Below are positions 44,949 through 54,539 of a DNA stretch of 64,000 nucleotides, one piece after another. The notes below the pieces were generated by a model, which was given only the letters and a program-made list of their open reading frames with translations, searched no databases and was not told where the DNA came from. Within the stretch, counting starts at the first letter, position 1. Every line of letters starts with the position of its first letter. This stretch comes from Mycolicibacillus parakoreensis (GTDB lineage Bacteria > Actinomycetota > Actinomycetes > Mycobacteriales > Mycobacteriaceae): the NCBI RefSeq assembly GCF_022370835.2, contig NZ_CP092365.1, positions 3,224,001 to 3,288,000 of the forward strand, given 5' to 3'. The position numbers were made by a program, and so were the translations under genes.

Positions 44949-46776
44949 GTCATTCCCGCGTGCCGGAGGTTTAGCGGCGGCGGGTTTCTACAAGCTGCTT
45001 GGTCGACCAAGCTTAGACCCGCTCACCGTCTTGGTCCGCGAGACCGCTCAGAACAGTTGGGATGCGCGGCAGGATGACGACGAGACGGTTGGATTCGCCA
45101 TCCAAGGCTGGATCCAAACTAAGGCTGAACAGGAAGCGCTGCGCGCCGAGATCTTCGTTGACGCGCATAACGCGACGGGTACGTATCTCCAGCGGGAACT
45201 CACCAGACCCGAACTCCTCGGTCTCTATATCTCGGATCGAAACACGAAGGGGTTAAGCGGGCCACTTCAAGCCGACGAGGCCGACCCAGACAATACTTAC
45301 GATTGGGTCGACTTTGTGCTGAATGTGGGAAAGGCAAATACCCAAGGCCATACCGGGGGAACGTACGGCTTCGGCAAAACAATCTCATACATCGTTTCTG
45401 CTGCAAATGCCGTGGTAATACATTCAAGAACGGTACATCGCGGTAAACTACAGACACGACTAATCGGCTGTGCTATTGGCGAGGAGTTCACACGACGGCG
45501 CAGGTTGTATACCGGTCGCCACTGGTGGGGTGTGGCGGACGATGGCGCGCCGAAACCCGTCACGGGGCGAGCTGCCGACCAACTCGCAGAACTCATCGGG
45601 ATGCCGGCCTTCGAACCGCGCGAGACAGGAACTAACCTCCTCATCATCGCTCCGGATTTCGCGGGACGAACTCCCGAGCAGGCTATGCGGTTTATTGCCG
45701 AGTCCGTGACTTGGCACCTCTGGCCCAAGCTGATGAAACGCCAAGGTAAACGCCCGATGGAGATAGATATCTCATGGAACGGCGAAACCATACCGGTACC
45801 ACGCCCACAGGATCGTCCTCCCCTACATGGTTTTACCCAGGCGTTCCAGGCAGTTCTCGATGACGGAGTCGGCAGAGGATCTCCTGTTGGCTTGCGTATC
45901 GACACGATCAATTGTCAACGTCCGAAAACTGTTGTCGGAGAACTAGTGACAGTCCCACTGGTACAACGGGAACGAGCAGTAGTTGATGACGGCTCTGACC
46001 CCGCGAGTGGTGATACGCCAGGCCCCGCGGCCATGATCACTGGTGATTGTCACCACGTTGCACTTCTACGCACCCCAGAACTTGTTATCGATTACCTCGA
46101 AGGCCCAGCCCCTCCTGAAGGTGGGGTCGAGTGGGCTGGTGTATTTCGTTCAAGGGATGAGCACGATGAGCATTTTGCGGCCGCAGAGCCACCAGCACAC
46201 GACTCGTGGGATCCTTCACTCCTACCGAAAAGCCATGGACGCACAATCGTCAACGTTGGGTTGCGAGAAATTCGAAATGCTCTTGATAACAGATGGGGCC
46301 AGCGCAAGCGGCACACCGATCAAGAAGCATCGAGCACGGCGTTGGTCGCCCATGAACTCGCGCACCTAGTCAGGTCAATTGAGGCCAAAGGACTGGGGGG
46401 ACGTAACCAACGCGAACCTACTCGGTCGCGGCCTGGCCGCGGCAAGCCGCGGGTTGACGTCGTCTACACTGCCCCGATCCTCGTCGGCGATGATCTGGGG
46501 ACGCTCGCCCGCCTCAGAATCTTCCCGACTCCGCGTTCAGCTGGGACACGGCTGCATGTGCAAGTCGCGGCTGCCCTAGACGGCAAAGATGCCGATCGGG
46601 AATTGGACTCAGCGCTGTCATTGATCGAAGCACGCTTCAATGACACCACGCATCACGTGAGTGGGTTAAACGATGTGTTGAGCGTCAATCATGATGAGCC
46701 ACTGGAAGTCGATCTGATCGTGAAGCGTGGGCCAGAAACGACAGTACTTTTTGAAGTGGATTCGGAAGCGATCTGA
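44923..46776 (+). CDS. Second, divergent GHKL-like ATPase of the Z1 operon
   Basis: The 617-residue protein keeps the layout of a GHKL ATPase: N-box-like LVRETAQNSWDAR (Glu40, Asn44), a G1-like YISDRNTKGLSGP and G2-like HTGGTYGFGKTISYIVSAA at 140-160. It is distinct from the MORC-like protein encoded at 39601. The rest includes beta-rich segments (RPMEIDISWNGETIPV) and a C-terminal VDLIVKRGPETTVLFEVDSE. The start overlaps the DUF4420 gene; ATG 44923 and ATG 44932 are both possible. It ends in TGATG, coupling it to the next gene. Confidence 0.75.
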   Translation: MLHMEWIPESFPRAGGLAAAGFYKLLGRPSLDPLTVLVRETAQNSWDARQDDDETVGFAIQGWIQTKAEQEALRAEIFVDAHNATGTYLQRELTRPELLGLYISDRNTKGLSGPLQADEADPDNTYDWVDFVLNVGKANTQGHTGGTYGFGKTISYIVSAANAVVIHSRTVHRGKLQTRLIGCAIGEEFTRRRRLYTGRHWWGVADDGAPKPVTGRAADQLAELIGMPAFEPRETGTNLLIIAPDFAGRTPEQAMRFIAESVTWHLWPKLMKRQGKRPMEIDISWNGETIPVPRPQDRPPLHGFTQAFQAVLDDGVGRGSPVGLRIDTINCQRPKTVVGELVTVPLVQRERAVVDDGSDPASGDTPGPAAMITGDCHHVALLRTPELVIDYLEGPAPPEGGVEWAGVFRSRDEHDEHFAAAEPPAHDSWDPSLLPKSHGRTIVNVGLREIRNALDNRWGQRKRHTDQEASSTALVAHELAHLVRSIEAKGLGGRNQREPTRSRPGRGKPRVDVVYTAPILVGDDLGTLARLRIFPTPRSAGTRLHVQVAAALDGKDADRELDSALSLIEARFNDTTHHVSGLNDVLSVNHDEPLEVDLIVKRGPETTVLFEVDSEAI

Positions 46777-47663
46777 TGCGAGTACCCGTCGTCCCATTCC
46801 TCACGCCGCCCGAAGCAGCTATTAGCCACGGAGGGTGGTCTCTCAATACTGTCGACGGTGACATCGATCTACCAAGTGAGATCCCGCATTGGGACTACCA
46901 GACCGTACTTGCGCTTGCAGCCCCTGTGTCGGTCGACAGACGAACTGTAACTGAGACATGCCAGCTTGACTGGGAGAGCGGCCTCGCCGTTCTCGTGATG
47001 GCTCGCTCGAGTCACACCAGCACTGAGCTTGTAGCGGCAAGACTTAACGTCCCACTGAACGAAACCTTTGATCTCGCGGTCGAGATCAAGCTGGAGGGAC
47101 GACAGTTGGGCGGACGGCTCACACTCGAAACCTTGCTGGTTCTGACGCATCCGAAACCAGCGAGCGTTCTCGCTCCTCAACATCCCGGCAGCATTCTATG
47201 GCGGGAAACCCACTGGACCGACCTAGAGGGCGCCGGCGCTCAGTTTCCTACGGACACGGTCGACTTCGCGCAGGCAGGTCGGGATGCGCGAGCAGGTTGG
47301 GAACTGCACATCGAATTGGGTGATCTCGACGCATCTTTCATGTCTGCTGCGCGCTTGACATTGAATTCGGGTCATCCAGCGATCGCTAAATTATTACGGG
47401 GAGAAAAGGACGATGGGACCAAACAGCTCCTAAGGACGTTAAACTGGGACCTCACGCGTCAAATGGTCCGCCTTGCACTGAGAAATGAGGAGATCACCTT
47501 CATCGATGTTGACCCGGAGGCCTTGACCGTAGCCGGTGTTCTACGGAACCTCGTCGCGTCCATTTGGCCCACGCAGAGCATTAGCACCCTACGGCGCTGG
47601 TTCGAACAGGATCCGTCACGTATCGAACTGCACCTCCAGCACCATTGCAGGCTTTTGACGTGA
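46776..47663 (+). CDS. Unknown protein of the Z1 operon
   Basis: The 295-residue protein has many predicted beta-strands and no recognised domain. Segments include PHWDYQTVLALAAPVSVDRR, VEIKLEGRQLGGRLTLETLL and a helical end SISTLRRWFEQDPSRIELHL. Its start and end are coupled (TGATG with the preceding gene, a 4-base overlap with the following one), so it is an obligate part of the operon, perhaps a structural or specificity subunit. That is inference from position only. Confidence 0.75.
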   Translation: MRVPVVPFLTPPEAAISHGGWSLNTVDGDIDLPSEIPHWDYQTVLALAAPVSVDRRTVTETCQLDWESGLAVLVMARSSHTSTELVAARLNVPLNETFDLAVEIKLEGRQLGGRLTLETLLVLTHPKPASVLAPQHPGSILWRETHWTDLEGAGAQFPTDTVDFAQAGRDARAGWELHIELGDLDASFMSAARLTLNSGHPAIAKLLRGEKDDGTKQLLRTLNWDLTRQMVRLALRNEEITFIDVDPEALTVAGVLRNLVASIWPTQSISTLRRWFEQDPSRIELHLQHHCRLLT

Positions 47664-48439
47664 TCGACGGTCACTTTCTCTACCCGCGGCTGCCCCGGGC
47701 AGCCGCGGAGAAACTTTTGACGGAAAGAGCAGAAGCGTCGCTCTCAGAATTGTACGATATGGCGGATCTGCAGAATTCCGAAGCTGCGCCTTCCGCCACC
47801 GGCGGCCATCCGGTTCCGATCGACAGGCTGTGTGACGTTCAGACGGCTATACGAAACGTCGCCAAACAGGCAGGCTACCCCAACGAAATAGCAGGGTCGA
47901 CCCAAGCCTTCGACCGACCGTGCGGAACGGCCTTGTACCAGCTCATGGACATTGTGCCTGCCGACGCCGCAGAAGAGGGGGTCTGGTCATTTATAACGGT
48001 GATCCTCGTACCTGAAATCGGGCCTTGGCGATTTCCGCGTAAGCCCGACGACCGAATGCTTGGCCGCCGCCGGAATGTCTTACGCCGACTTTGGTGGCGT
48101 GCTTGGGCACTTGGACCACACCTAGATTATGCTCCCGATAGTTGCGCGCCTCTGGGCGAGGACGAATCGGTTCAGATTATGGAACGCCCCTCGCTGGGAG
48201 GCAACCGCAGAACAGCTCGAGCCCTCCAAGAAGCACTCTGGCGTGCGGAAAGGTCCGGCCTGCCGGTGCCACGTTCGGAGCTGATGCGCCAACTGGCACG
48301 CCGCCTCAGAGCTACGAAATCACATATTTCCTTGGATGCAATCAGCGACGATCAACTCGTCACCATGCTTGACCACATTACTGACATGTCCATCCGCCAC
48401 CTCATAAAAATTAACTTTGCGTCCGAGACACAAAGTTAA
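47660..48439 (+). CDS. DUF6339-type protein, last gene of the Z1 operon
   Basis: The 259-residue protein has the segment WRFPRKPDDRMLGRRRNVLRR...WWRAWALGP, which I associate with the DUF6339 family found in defence islands; its function is unknown. The acidic-basic C-terminal part is helical (LRATKSHISLDAISDDQLVT). GTG 47660 overlaps the previous stop (GTGA); a TTG at 47645 would add five residues. The stop codon lies inside the right arm of a strong terminator hairpin. Confidence 0.72.
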   Translation: MIDGHFLYPRLPRAAAEKLLTERAEASLSELYDMADLQNSEAAPSATGGHPVPIDRLCDVQTAIRNVAKQAGYPNEIAGSTQAFDRPCGTALYQLMDIVPADAAEEGVWSFITVILVPEIGPWRFPRKPDDRMLGRRRNVLRRLWWRAWALGPHLDYAPDSCAPLGEDESVQIMERPSLGGNRRTARALQEALWRAERSGLPVPRSELMRQLARRLRATKSHISLDAISDDQLVTMLDHITDMSIRHLIKINFASETQS

Positions 48440-48444
48440 TTTTT
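48406..48444. terminator. Strong AT-rich bidirectional terminator
   Basis: AAAAATTAACTTTG (48406-48419) and CAAAGTTAATTTTT (48431-48444) are perfectly complementary over 14 bp around an 11-base loop, giving an A tract on one side and a T tract on the other. The TAA of the DUF6339-type gene (48437-48439) lies within the right arm. AT-rich intrinsic terminators are unusual for mycobacteria, which supports foreign origin of the operon. Confidence 0.85.
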
Positions 48445-48576
48445 CGATCGGTTGTATATCTAGCCGCCTATATTCTGATGTCAATCCATAACCGTTGGTA
48501 GACGCCTATGCTTATCGAGCAAGTCAGCATGGTTATAGTGTTTGCGTTAGCCCCAGATTGCTGAGACCGTCCACAT

Positions 48577-49074
48577 ATGGAGGAAGTTTATAAATTGACT
48601 GTGCACAGAGATCTGCATCCCGTCGCGACCGATGGGAGGCAGCTGGAAGCGACTTTCGACTTGAGCTGTGAACCTATCTTCAGCATCACCTATTACCACA
48701 AGGCTGGTGCGCGAAGCAGTTGGAGGTCTGTAAACGCTGACTATCATCCTGGTCTCGAACTGTTGTTAGCCCGCTTGGCGATGCTCGACGCAAAGATCTT
48801 GGATATCACAGTCGATTCGAGTGTCGCCCGTAAGCTGCCGCTGCAGGACCGTCGTCTTGACTTAGTGTTCCCAATCCACCTTGGTTCTAATGTAGATGTT
48901 CAGGATCTTCGACTAAAGATTACGCGTTCCCAGAAATCAGTCGCGCGTCGGCCCAGCGCGAAACCGGGCGGGGGGAACGATCAAAAAACCATTAGGTTGG
49001 TGTTTACATGCCAAGCCGCCATGGCCACTCTGCGCGCCGTCTTGGTGGGGAATTATGATGGTTCACAAGCATAG
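48577..49074 (+). CDS. Unknown protein after the Z1 operon
   Basis: This 165-residue protein is beta-rich at the start (DLHPVATDGRQLEATFDLSC) with ITYYHKAGARSSWRSVNADY, then LVFPIHLGSNVDVQDLRLKI, a basic linker QKSVARRPSAKPGGGNDQKT and a final strand-helix TIRLVFTCQAAMATLRAVL. No family is recognised. The ATG at 48577 is followed at once by GGAGGAAG; an in-frame TTG at 48595, 10 bases after this sequence, could be the true start. A TATAGT box at 48534-48539 could be its promoter. Its composition matches the low-GC block. Confidence 0.6.
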   Translation: MEEVYKLTVHRDLHPVATDGRQLEATFDLSCEPIFSITYYHKAGARSSWRSVNADYHPGLELLLARLAMLDAKILDITVDSSVARKLPLQDRRLDLVFPIHLGSNVDVQDLRLKITRSQKSVARRPSAKPGGGNDQKTIRLVFTCQAAMATLRAVLVGNYDGSQA

Positions 49075-49194
49075 TGCGTGGCTGTCTCATCCCATTCAGG
49101 TGCGATTACGGGACGTGACTCCCGTTGCCGTTAGCGCCAATGCCCTACCTTGTAGTGCCTCCCTAAACTGCTCAAAAATGCACCACCGCCAGTG

Positions 49195-51126
49195 TTAACG
49201 CGACAACGCCGCATGCTTGCGTCCAAGAGCAGTCGGCAGCGCCCTACTATGCACTACCACCAGCTCCCGGTTCGCCCGCGTCAACGCCGTATACAACGGC
49301 CCTTGATGCCCACGGTTCTGCCGGAACGCCGCCGGCTCGACCACAACCACCGCGTCGAACTCAATACCCCGCGCCGAGTCGGGGTCGAGGACGGTCACCT
49401 CTCTGCCGTCGCGTTCCCAGGGGCTTGAGTCGTGCATAGAGCCGACCCAGCCGCGGGCACGTAGTGTCCTTCTAGCCACACCCGTGTCGGGTCCGATGAC
49501 TGCGACTGTCCCCAGCGGGTAGGCGTTCAACAAGCGCTCGACCTGGTCGACGGTCGCGTCACCGAGCTCCGCCAGTCGGACCTTCACGACCGTCGGCACG
49601 GATCCGTCCTGCTGGAACGCCGTGATCGCCCGCTCACCTGCCGGGAGCAGTCTTGTCGCGAACTCCAGGATCGGCCGGGTGGAGCGGTAACCCATCGCCA
49701 GTTGCCGAACCGGGGTGTCCTCGGCGATCGCGATCAGGTCGAGGATCTCGGGCCAATTCGTGGGGGTGTGGTTGGATCGGCGCTGGTTGAGGTCGCCGAG
49801 CACCGTCCAGGTGTCAGCCACGTTGATCTCATCCAGGAGCAACCACCCGAGCGGCGTCACATCCTGCGCTTCATCGATGACGATGTGGGTGATGCCAGCC
49901 AGATCAGCCGGCGGACTCACTTCCCACTGGATATAGGCGAGCAGCGGAGAGTGCGCCCGCATCATCAGGGCGTGTTTGTACTCGGGTAGGCCGCTGAGGT
50001 ATTCGCTCCATTCCGGATCACGGGCGACGGCTTCACTGTTCGTGCGCATGTACTCATACACCTGCTCCGGGGACAACGCCGCCCCACCACTAGACGTCCG
50101 GACCCGCCGGATGGCGGTGCGAAGGAACCGCACCAGTTTCCAGTCCACGTCGCGCGAGGTGCTGGAGATATCGCCTACCGGCTGGAAGTCCAGACCGAGG
50201 ATGTGCTGCCACAGCTCGGGCAAGGACAACACCCGAATCTGGTTCGAGCCGGGTGCGAGACGGTTGATCACGTCGATCACATGCTTGGAATAGCCCGGAG
50301 TCGGTCCGATCAGCAAGAGGTTGCCGTCGAGTTTCTTCTCGGCCGGAGTGTCCTCGTTGACCAGGTAGGCGGCCCGATGCGCTGCGATGATCGTCTTCCC
50401 GGTTCCGGGTTTGCCCTCGATGATCATGCTGTCCTGTGCCGCGACGGTCACCAAATCGTATTGATCCGGTTGCAACGTCGCGAGAACAGAACTCAGGCCC
50501 TTAGTGCGAGGCGCCTGCAACTGGGCGCGCAGCGCCTCCTCCGCACGGATGCCCGACGGCGCATGGTCGTGGTCGTGCACCTCGTCAGCCGGTGCGTCCG
50601 CTGCCGGCGCCGCCGGCTTCGGCACATCGCGCACCGGAGGCTTCGGCATGCTCGGCGGCGCGGGGATCGTCAACCCGCGCTTGGCGAACGGTCGGTCTGG
50701 AGCATCCGAGCGCACCACCTCGTCGGAGAGATCGACGAGTTTGCCGTTGCGGTGGACAAAGGTGCGGATGACGGCGACGTCGTCGCACAGTTTGTGGTGG
50801 TCCTTGCCGCGGAAAAACGTACAGGCGATCGGTGCGGTCCAACTGAAGACCTGGGTGCCGTCGAGTTCCGCGTGGTGCTCGCCGATGTAAAAATCGGACT
50901 GGCCCTCCAGCACCCATTCGTCCGGACCGACCAGGGCGACCCGGCCCGCCAACTCCCCGCTCTTCACCTCCCGTCGCGTCGGCACCCCGGTGCCGGTCCA
51001 CAAGCTGTTGCGGGGTCCTTGATAGGCCGAAGAGCGCTTCGTCTTCTCCTGCATCGCGTTAGCGTATTGCTTCTCCGCGGTCCGCTCGTCCTCGAGCTCA
51101 AGATCCTTGTGCGCCGTCGTACTCAT
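49195..51126 (-). CDS. HelD/UvrD-like superfamily 1 ATPase
   Basis: The 643-residue protein has an N-terminal beta region (FYIGEHHAELDGTQVFSWTA, with IACTFFRG) of the kind seen in HelD, an RNA polymerase-recycling ATPase, followed by a proline/alanine/His-Asp-rich linker (about 155-200), and an SF1 core: Walker A EGKPGTGKTIIAAHRAAYL, Walker B HIVIDEAQDVTPLGWLLL, MGYRSTRPILEF, then VLDPDSARGIEFDAVVVVEP and YTALTRANRELVVV. It lacks the long N-terminal coiled coil of HelD. It starts 11 bases after the SNF2 gene, on the same strand, so the two helicases are made together. Confidence 0.85.
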   Translation of the reverse strand: MSTTAHKDLELEDERTAEKQYANAMQEKTKRSSAYQGPRNSLWTGTGVPTRREVKSGELAGRVALVGPDEWVLEGQSDFYIGEHHAELDGTQVFSWTAPIACTFFRGKDHHKLCDDVAVIRTFVHRNGKLVDLSDEVVRSDAPDRPFAKRGLTIPAPPSMPKPPVRDVPKPAAPAADAPADEVHDHDHAPSGIRAEEALRAQLQAPRTKGLSSVLATLQPDQYDLVTVAAQDSMIIEGKPGTGKTIIAAHRAAYLVNEDTPAEKKLDGNLLLIGPTPGYSKHVIDVINRLAPGSNQIRVLSLPELWQHILGLDFQPVGDISSTSRDVDWKLVRFLRTAIRRVRTSSGGAALSPEQVYEYMRTNSEAVARDPEWSEYLSGLPEYKHALMMRAHSPLLAYIQWEVSPPADLAGITHIVIDEAQDVTPLGWLLLDEINVADTWTVLGDLNQRRSNHTPTNWPEILDLIAIAEDTPVRQLAMGYRSTRPILEFATRLLPAGERAITAFQQDGSVPTVVKVRLAELGDATVDQVERLLNAYPLGTVAVIGPDTGVARRTLRARGWVGSMHDSSPWERDGREVTVLDPDSARGIEFDAVVVVEPAAFRQNRGHQGPLYTALTRANRELVVVHSRALPTALGRKHAALSR

Positions 51127-51137
51127 CGATCCCTCCA

Positions 51138-54100
51138 CTACGCCACAATCTCGATCACACATGCCGCGAGGGGTTCCAAACGAATCTCGGGCTGAACTTC
51201 ACTTCGTAGATCCGCGCACAGCGAGCTGTAGCGCTCCTGCGCCCGTCGACGCTGACTTTCGAACAGCGCTATTACTCGATCACCGCGCTTTCGGTGCCGC
51301 GCGGTCGCGAGGCGGTTTTCGATCGCCGCCATTTTGCGACTGTGCTGCTGCTCCAGGGAGATCGCCCGGGATTCCCGGAGCCCTTCGAATTCGTGACGTC
51401 GCCGTTCCTGTTCCTCCAGATGCCGACGATGTAGTTGGTTGTGGGCCCGCTCTGCGAGCCTCTCCAGCCGGTCAATGTTCGGAAGTGGAGCATCGGCGAG
51501 CCTTCCTTCGGCGAGGGCCGCCAGTAGCGCATTGCCCGGCCCTTCCCCCGCGTCCCGGCCGGACTCGGTGACCGCAGCACCCCAAATTTCATCTCCGCCA
51601 GGCGATGCCGAAACCGCTTTAGCCATGACCACAACGTAGATACCGGGACTGACATTCTCGGTTGCGGTCGACAGCCTCAGCGACGCGAACCGGGCCTGCC
51701 GATGCCCGGGAACCGCTGCCGCCGCCATCGCCAGTGGGCTCGTGGCAGTGAGGAGTTTTCCGCCACCGGTGCGGGCCAGCTCCTGGTCGAGGACCAGCGA
51801 TATCGGGATCTCGCTGCGAAGCTGCGTGGACAGGTCACTGGTCTCGGCGCGGGTGCGTTGCGCAGTTTTGGCCAGTTCGTCGACGCGGCCGGCCATGACC
51901 GGGTTGCCGTACAGTTCGGCCGTCCGGTTGTCGTCCGCGAGCCGGATGCCCGACGCACCGTCCACGCGTGCCCAGTCATCGAGCAGCTGTGCAAGCTCGT
52001 GCTGTCCGATGTAGCGACCGGTGCGAATAAGCTCGTCTTCCAGGCCGGCGACATCGACGTCGTTGCTGACCAGCAGGGCACTGGAGGCGTCGGAGACGTC
52101 CTGCAGACCGGCACGCTGCTCCTCGATGGCGGTCTCGACTTCGTGAATCTTTTGCGCACGCTGCTCCGGCGTCAGAGTGAAATCGAATCCCGCCTCCAAC
52201 ACTTTGGGGGCGTTGGCGGCGATGATCGGCTCAAGGGCCCCGATGGAGGATTCGAAGATCCCGATCCGCTCCAGGAGCCGAGACAAGATGCGTTCGTCGA
52301 TGGTGGCGTCGTTGACGAAGTTCACCACCAGCATGGTTTCTTCGAGCTGACCGATTCGGTCGATGCGACCGATCCGCTGTTCAATTTCCATCGGGTTCCA
52401 CGGCAGGTCGTAGTTGACGACCGCCGAGCAGAATTCGAAGTCGAGCCCCTCGCTGGCAACCCGGTTGGCTAGGACGAAATCGTAGCTTCCGTCCCGGAAG
52501 TCGGCCATGATGCGGCGACGTTTCTCCCGGTTGACACCACCGTGCATGACGGCTATCCGGAATTCGGCTTGGAGCCGACCGATCAGGTAGGCCAGCGTCG
52601 GCCGCGAGTGGGTGAATACCAATGCGCGGCGGCCCTGCTGCTGCAACGTGCGCAGCACTTGGCGGAGGTGATCGAACTTGGTGTCGACGTCCTCAGGGAG
52701 GCGGCGCGCCGCGGCGACCAACCCGGCATGAGGTTCCACGCGGACGGCCGGGGCATCGGAGTCGGCATCGGTAATGGCTCCGAAGGACTGCGGGTCGAGT
52801 ACAGCGCGTCGCGCCATCGGTAGGCAGGCGCTGGCAAGGCGCAGCGGCATCTGCATCGCGAAATGCAGCGGCCTTCCCATCGCGGCTGCACGGTCCTTGC
52901 ACCACTCCAGATACTCGGTGTAGAACTCGGTTTCGGCCGGAGTCCACGTGACCTCGTAACGGTGCAGCGTCCGCTTGGATTTGCGATCGTCGACGTCGAT
53001 TTTCTTGGTTCGGGTTATCACCGTGGACAACGTGTTGAGGTCGGCAAGATAGCGTTTGGCGTCGACGACATCGCGCGGAGTCAAACGTTCTTTGTCCAGG
53101 ATCTCTGCCAGGAAGCCGAAATCGGGTCGCTGCATCAACGGCGCGCCGAGTGCCGTCGTTCGGAGTTCTTCGAGCTTGCTACACAGCTCGCGGCCGTCGA
53201 CGCCCTTCTCGACCAGGCGCGCCGCGACCGCATTGGTGATGCGGTTGGGCTCCAACCGCATTTCGAGATCACGGATATCGCCGTAGTCGCCGGGGGCCAG
53301 CAGTTCCAGGAGGTTGAGCAGGTCTTCTTGGCGCAGGTTGATCGGAGTCGCGGTGAGGAAAACCAGGTTGTCGGCCCAGTCGGTGAGTCGTGTGCCCAGC
53401 GCGTAGCTCTTGGTGTCCTGGTTACGCATGGAGTGTGCTTCATCGACGATGACCAGATCGAACTCCGGGGGCAGCTCGTCCAACTCCTCCATGCCGGCCC
53501 ACGTGCGCAGCCGCTCGATGCTGCCGATGTAAGCCTGTCGGCGCGGAAGACGGTTCTGGCGGTGCTTTTCCAAAAAGGTGCGCAGCGTACTGCTGTCGAG
53601 TTCGGTCAGGTCGAACTCGAAGCGGTCGTCCATCTCCTCCTTCCACTTGCCGACCAGGCCTGCCGGACAGACGATCAATACCTTGTCGGCTTCCCTTCGT
53701 GCCTCCAGTTCGGTCCAGATCAGGCCGGCTTCGATAGTCTTACCGAGACCGACCTCGTCGGCGATCAGGATCCGGGCTTTGCCGGTTTGCAGCAGCTTGA
53801 GCACCGGCTTGAACTGATAGGGCCGGAATGTGGTGCGGGTGGCGCGGAACGAAAACAGGGTGTTGGCGAATTTGCTCTGCAACTTCGCCCGCGTCAATGT
53901 GGCGCCGAAGCGGCGCGCCGGCGTCGGCTCCCGGGTGACCCACGCCCGCGGGTCGTCGAGCTCGGGGCGGGCCTTCAGCGATGATTCGATCACGCTCTGC
54001 TGGTGGCCCTCGACGATCACCGTGTAGGACCACTGCCCCGATCGACCGCCGAGAAACACCCGATCGCGGATCACGATATCGGCATCACCCGGGTGGGTCA

Positions 54101-54500
54101 CCGCCGCCTCGTTGATCGCGAATCGAGGTGGCGGGACCACATGGGCGTCGAGCCAAAGCTTCTCGGCCCACCCGTACGCTGCCATCAGCGGGTGGTGCTC
54201 GGTGAGCTGGTCGACCGCAGTGACCGTCGCGTCCCCCGGCAGTGCGCCGTGAGCGACCTGCATCACCAACGCGCCGCCGTCGATGCTCTGAAACCAATAG
54301 ATCCCCTCGGGCAGCTCGATCTCGGGCTGGCCCAGAACCCGGCACTCGCCGGCGAAGGAGGCGAGCTCGCGGACCGGACCGTCGAGAACGAGCGCCCGCG
54401 GGAATTCACCGCGGTCAAATGCGACGTTGGGCTGCTCCGGGTCCGGGTGATAGCCGAACGAAGGCGAAACTTCCGGCACCGATGAAGCCTGGGATGTCAC
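51138..54500 (-). CDS. SNF2/RapA-like DEAD/DEAH helicase
   Basis: The 1120-residue protein has an N-terminal beta-rich domain (to about 210), an SF2 core with RPYQFKPVLKLL, Walker A ILIADEVGLGKTIEAGLIW, DEAH box LVIVDEAHSMRN, motif III FLTATPINLR, then the second RecA domain ALVFTHSRPTLAYL, NRVASEGLDFEFCSAVVNYD and motif VI QRIGRIDRIGQ. A C-terminal coiled coil follows (HRRHLEEQERRRHEFEGLRE). This is the RapA/HepA type that moves on duplex DNA or acts on stalled polymerase. The GTG at 54500 has AGGAGGAGG upstream; a GTG at 54530 would add 10 residues. Confidence 0.87.
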   Translation of the reverse strand: MTSQASSVPEVSPSFGYHPDPEQPNVAFDRGEFPRALVLDGPVRELASFAGECRVLGQPEIELPEGIYWFQSIDGGALVMQVAHGALPGDATVTAVDQLTEHHPLMAAYGWAEKLWLDAHVVPPPRFAINEAAVTHPGDADIVIRDRVFLGGRSGQWSYTVIVEGHQQSVIESSLKARPELDDPRAWVTREPTPARRFGATLTRAKLQSKFANTLFSFRATRTTFRPYQFKPVLKLLQTGKARILIADEVGLGKTIEAGLIWTELEARREADKVLIVCPAGLVGKWKEEMDDRFEFDLTELDSSTLRTFLEKHRQNRLPRRQAYIGSIERLRTWAGMEELDELPPEFDLVIVDEAHSMRNQDTKSYALGTRLTDWADNLVFLTATPINLRQEDLLNLLELLAPGDYGDIRDLEMRLEPNRITNAVAARLVEKGVDGRELCSKLEELRTTALGAPLMQRPDFGFLAEILDKERLTPRDVVDAKRYLADLNTLSTVITRTKKIDVDDRKSKRTLHRYEVTWTPAETEFYTEYLEWCKDRAAAMGRPLHFAMQMPLRLASACLPMARRAVLDPQSFGAITDADSDAPAVRVEPHAGLVAAARRLPEDVDTKFDHLRQVLRTLQQQGRRALVFTHSRPTLAYLIGRLQAEFRIAVMHGGVNREKRRRIMADFRDGSYDFVLANRVASEGLDFEFCSAVVNYDLPWNPMEIEQRIGRIDRIGQLEETMLVVNFVNDATIDERILSRLLERIGIFESSIGALEPIIAANAPKVLEAGFDFTLTPEQRAQKIHEVETAIEEQRAGLQDVSDASSALLVSNDVDVAGLEDELIRTGRYIGQHELAQLLDDWARVDGASGIRLADDNRTAELYGNPVMAGRVDELAKTAQRTRAETSDLSTQLRSEIPISLVLDQELARTGGGKLLTATSPLAMAAAAVPGHRQARFASLRLSTATENVSPGIYVVVMAKAVSASPGGDEIWGAAVTESGRDAGEGPGNALLAALAEGRLADAPLPNIDRLERLAERAHNQLHRRHLEEQERRRHEFEGLRESRAISLEQQHSRKMAAIENRLATARHRKRGDRVIALFESQRRRAQERYSSLCADLRSEVQPEIRLEPLAACVIEIVA

Positions 54501-54539
54501 CGACGCCTCCTCCTGCCTGTGCGCAAACACCGCGAGCGA

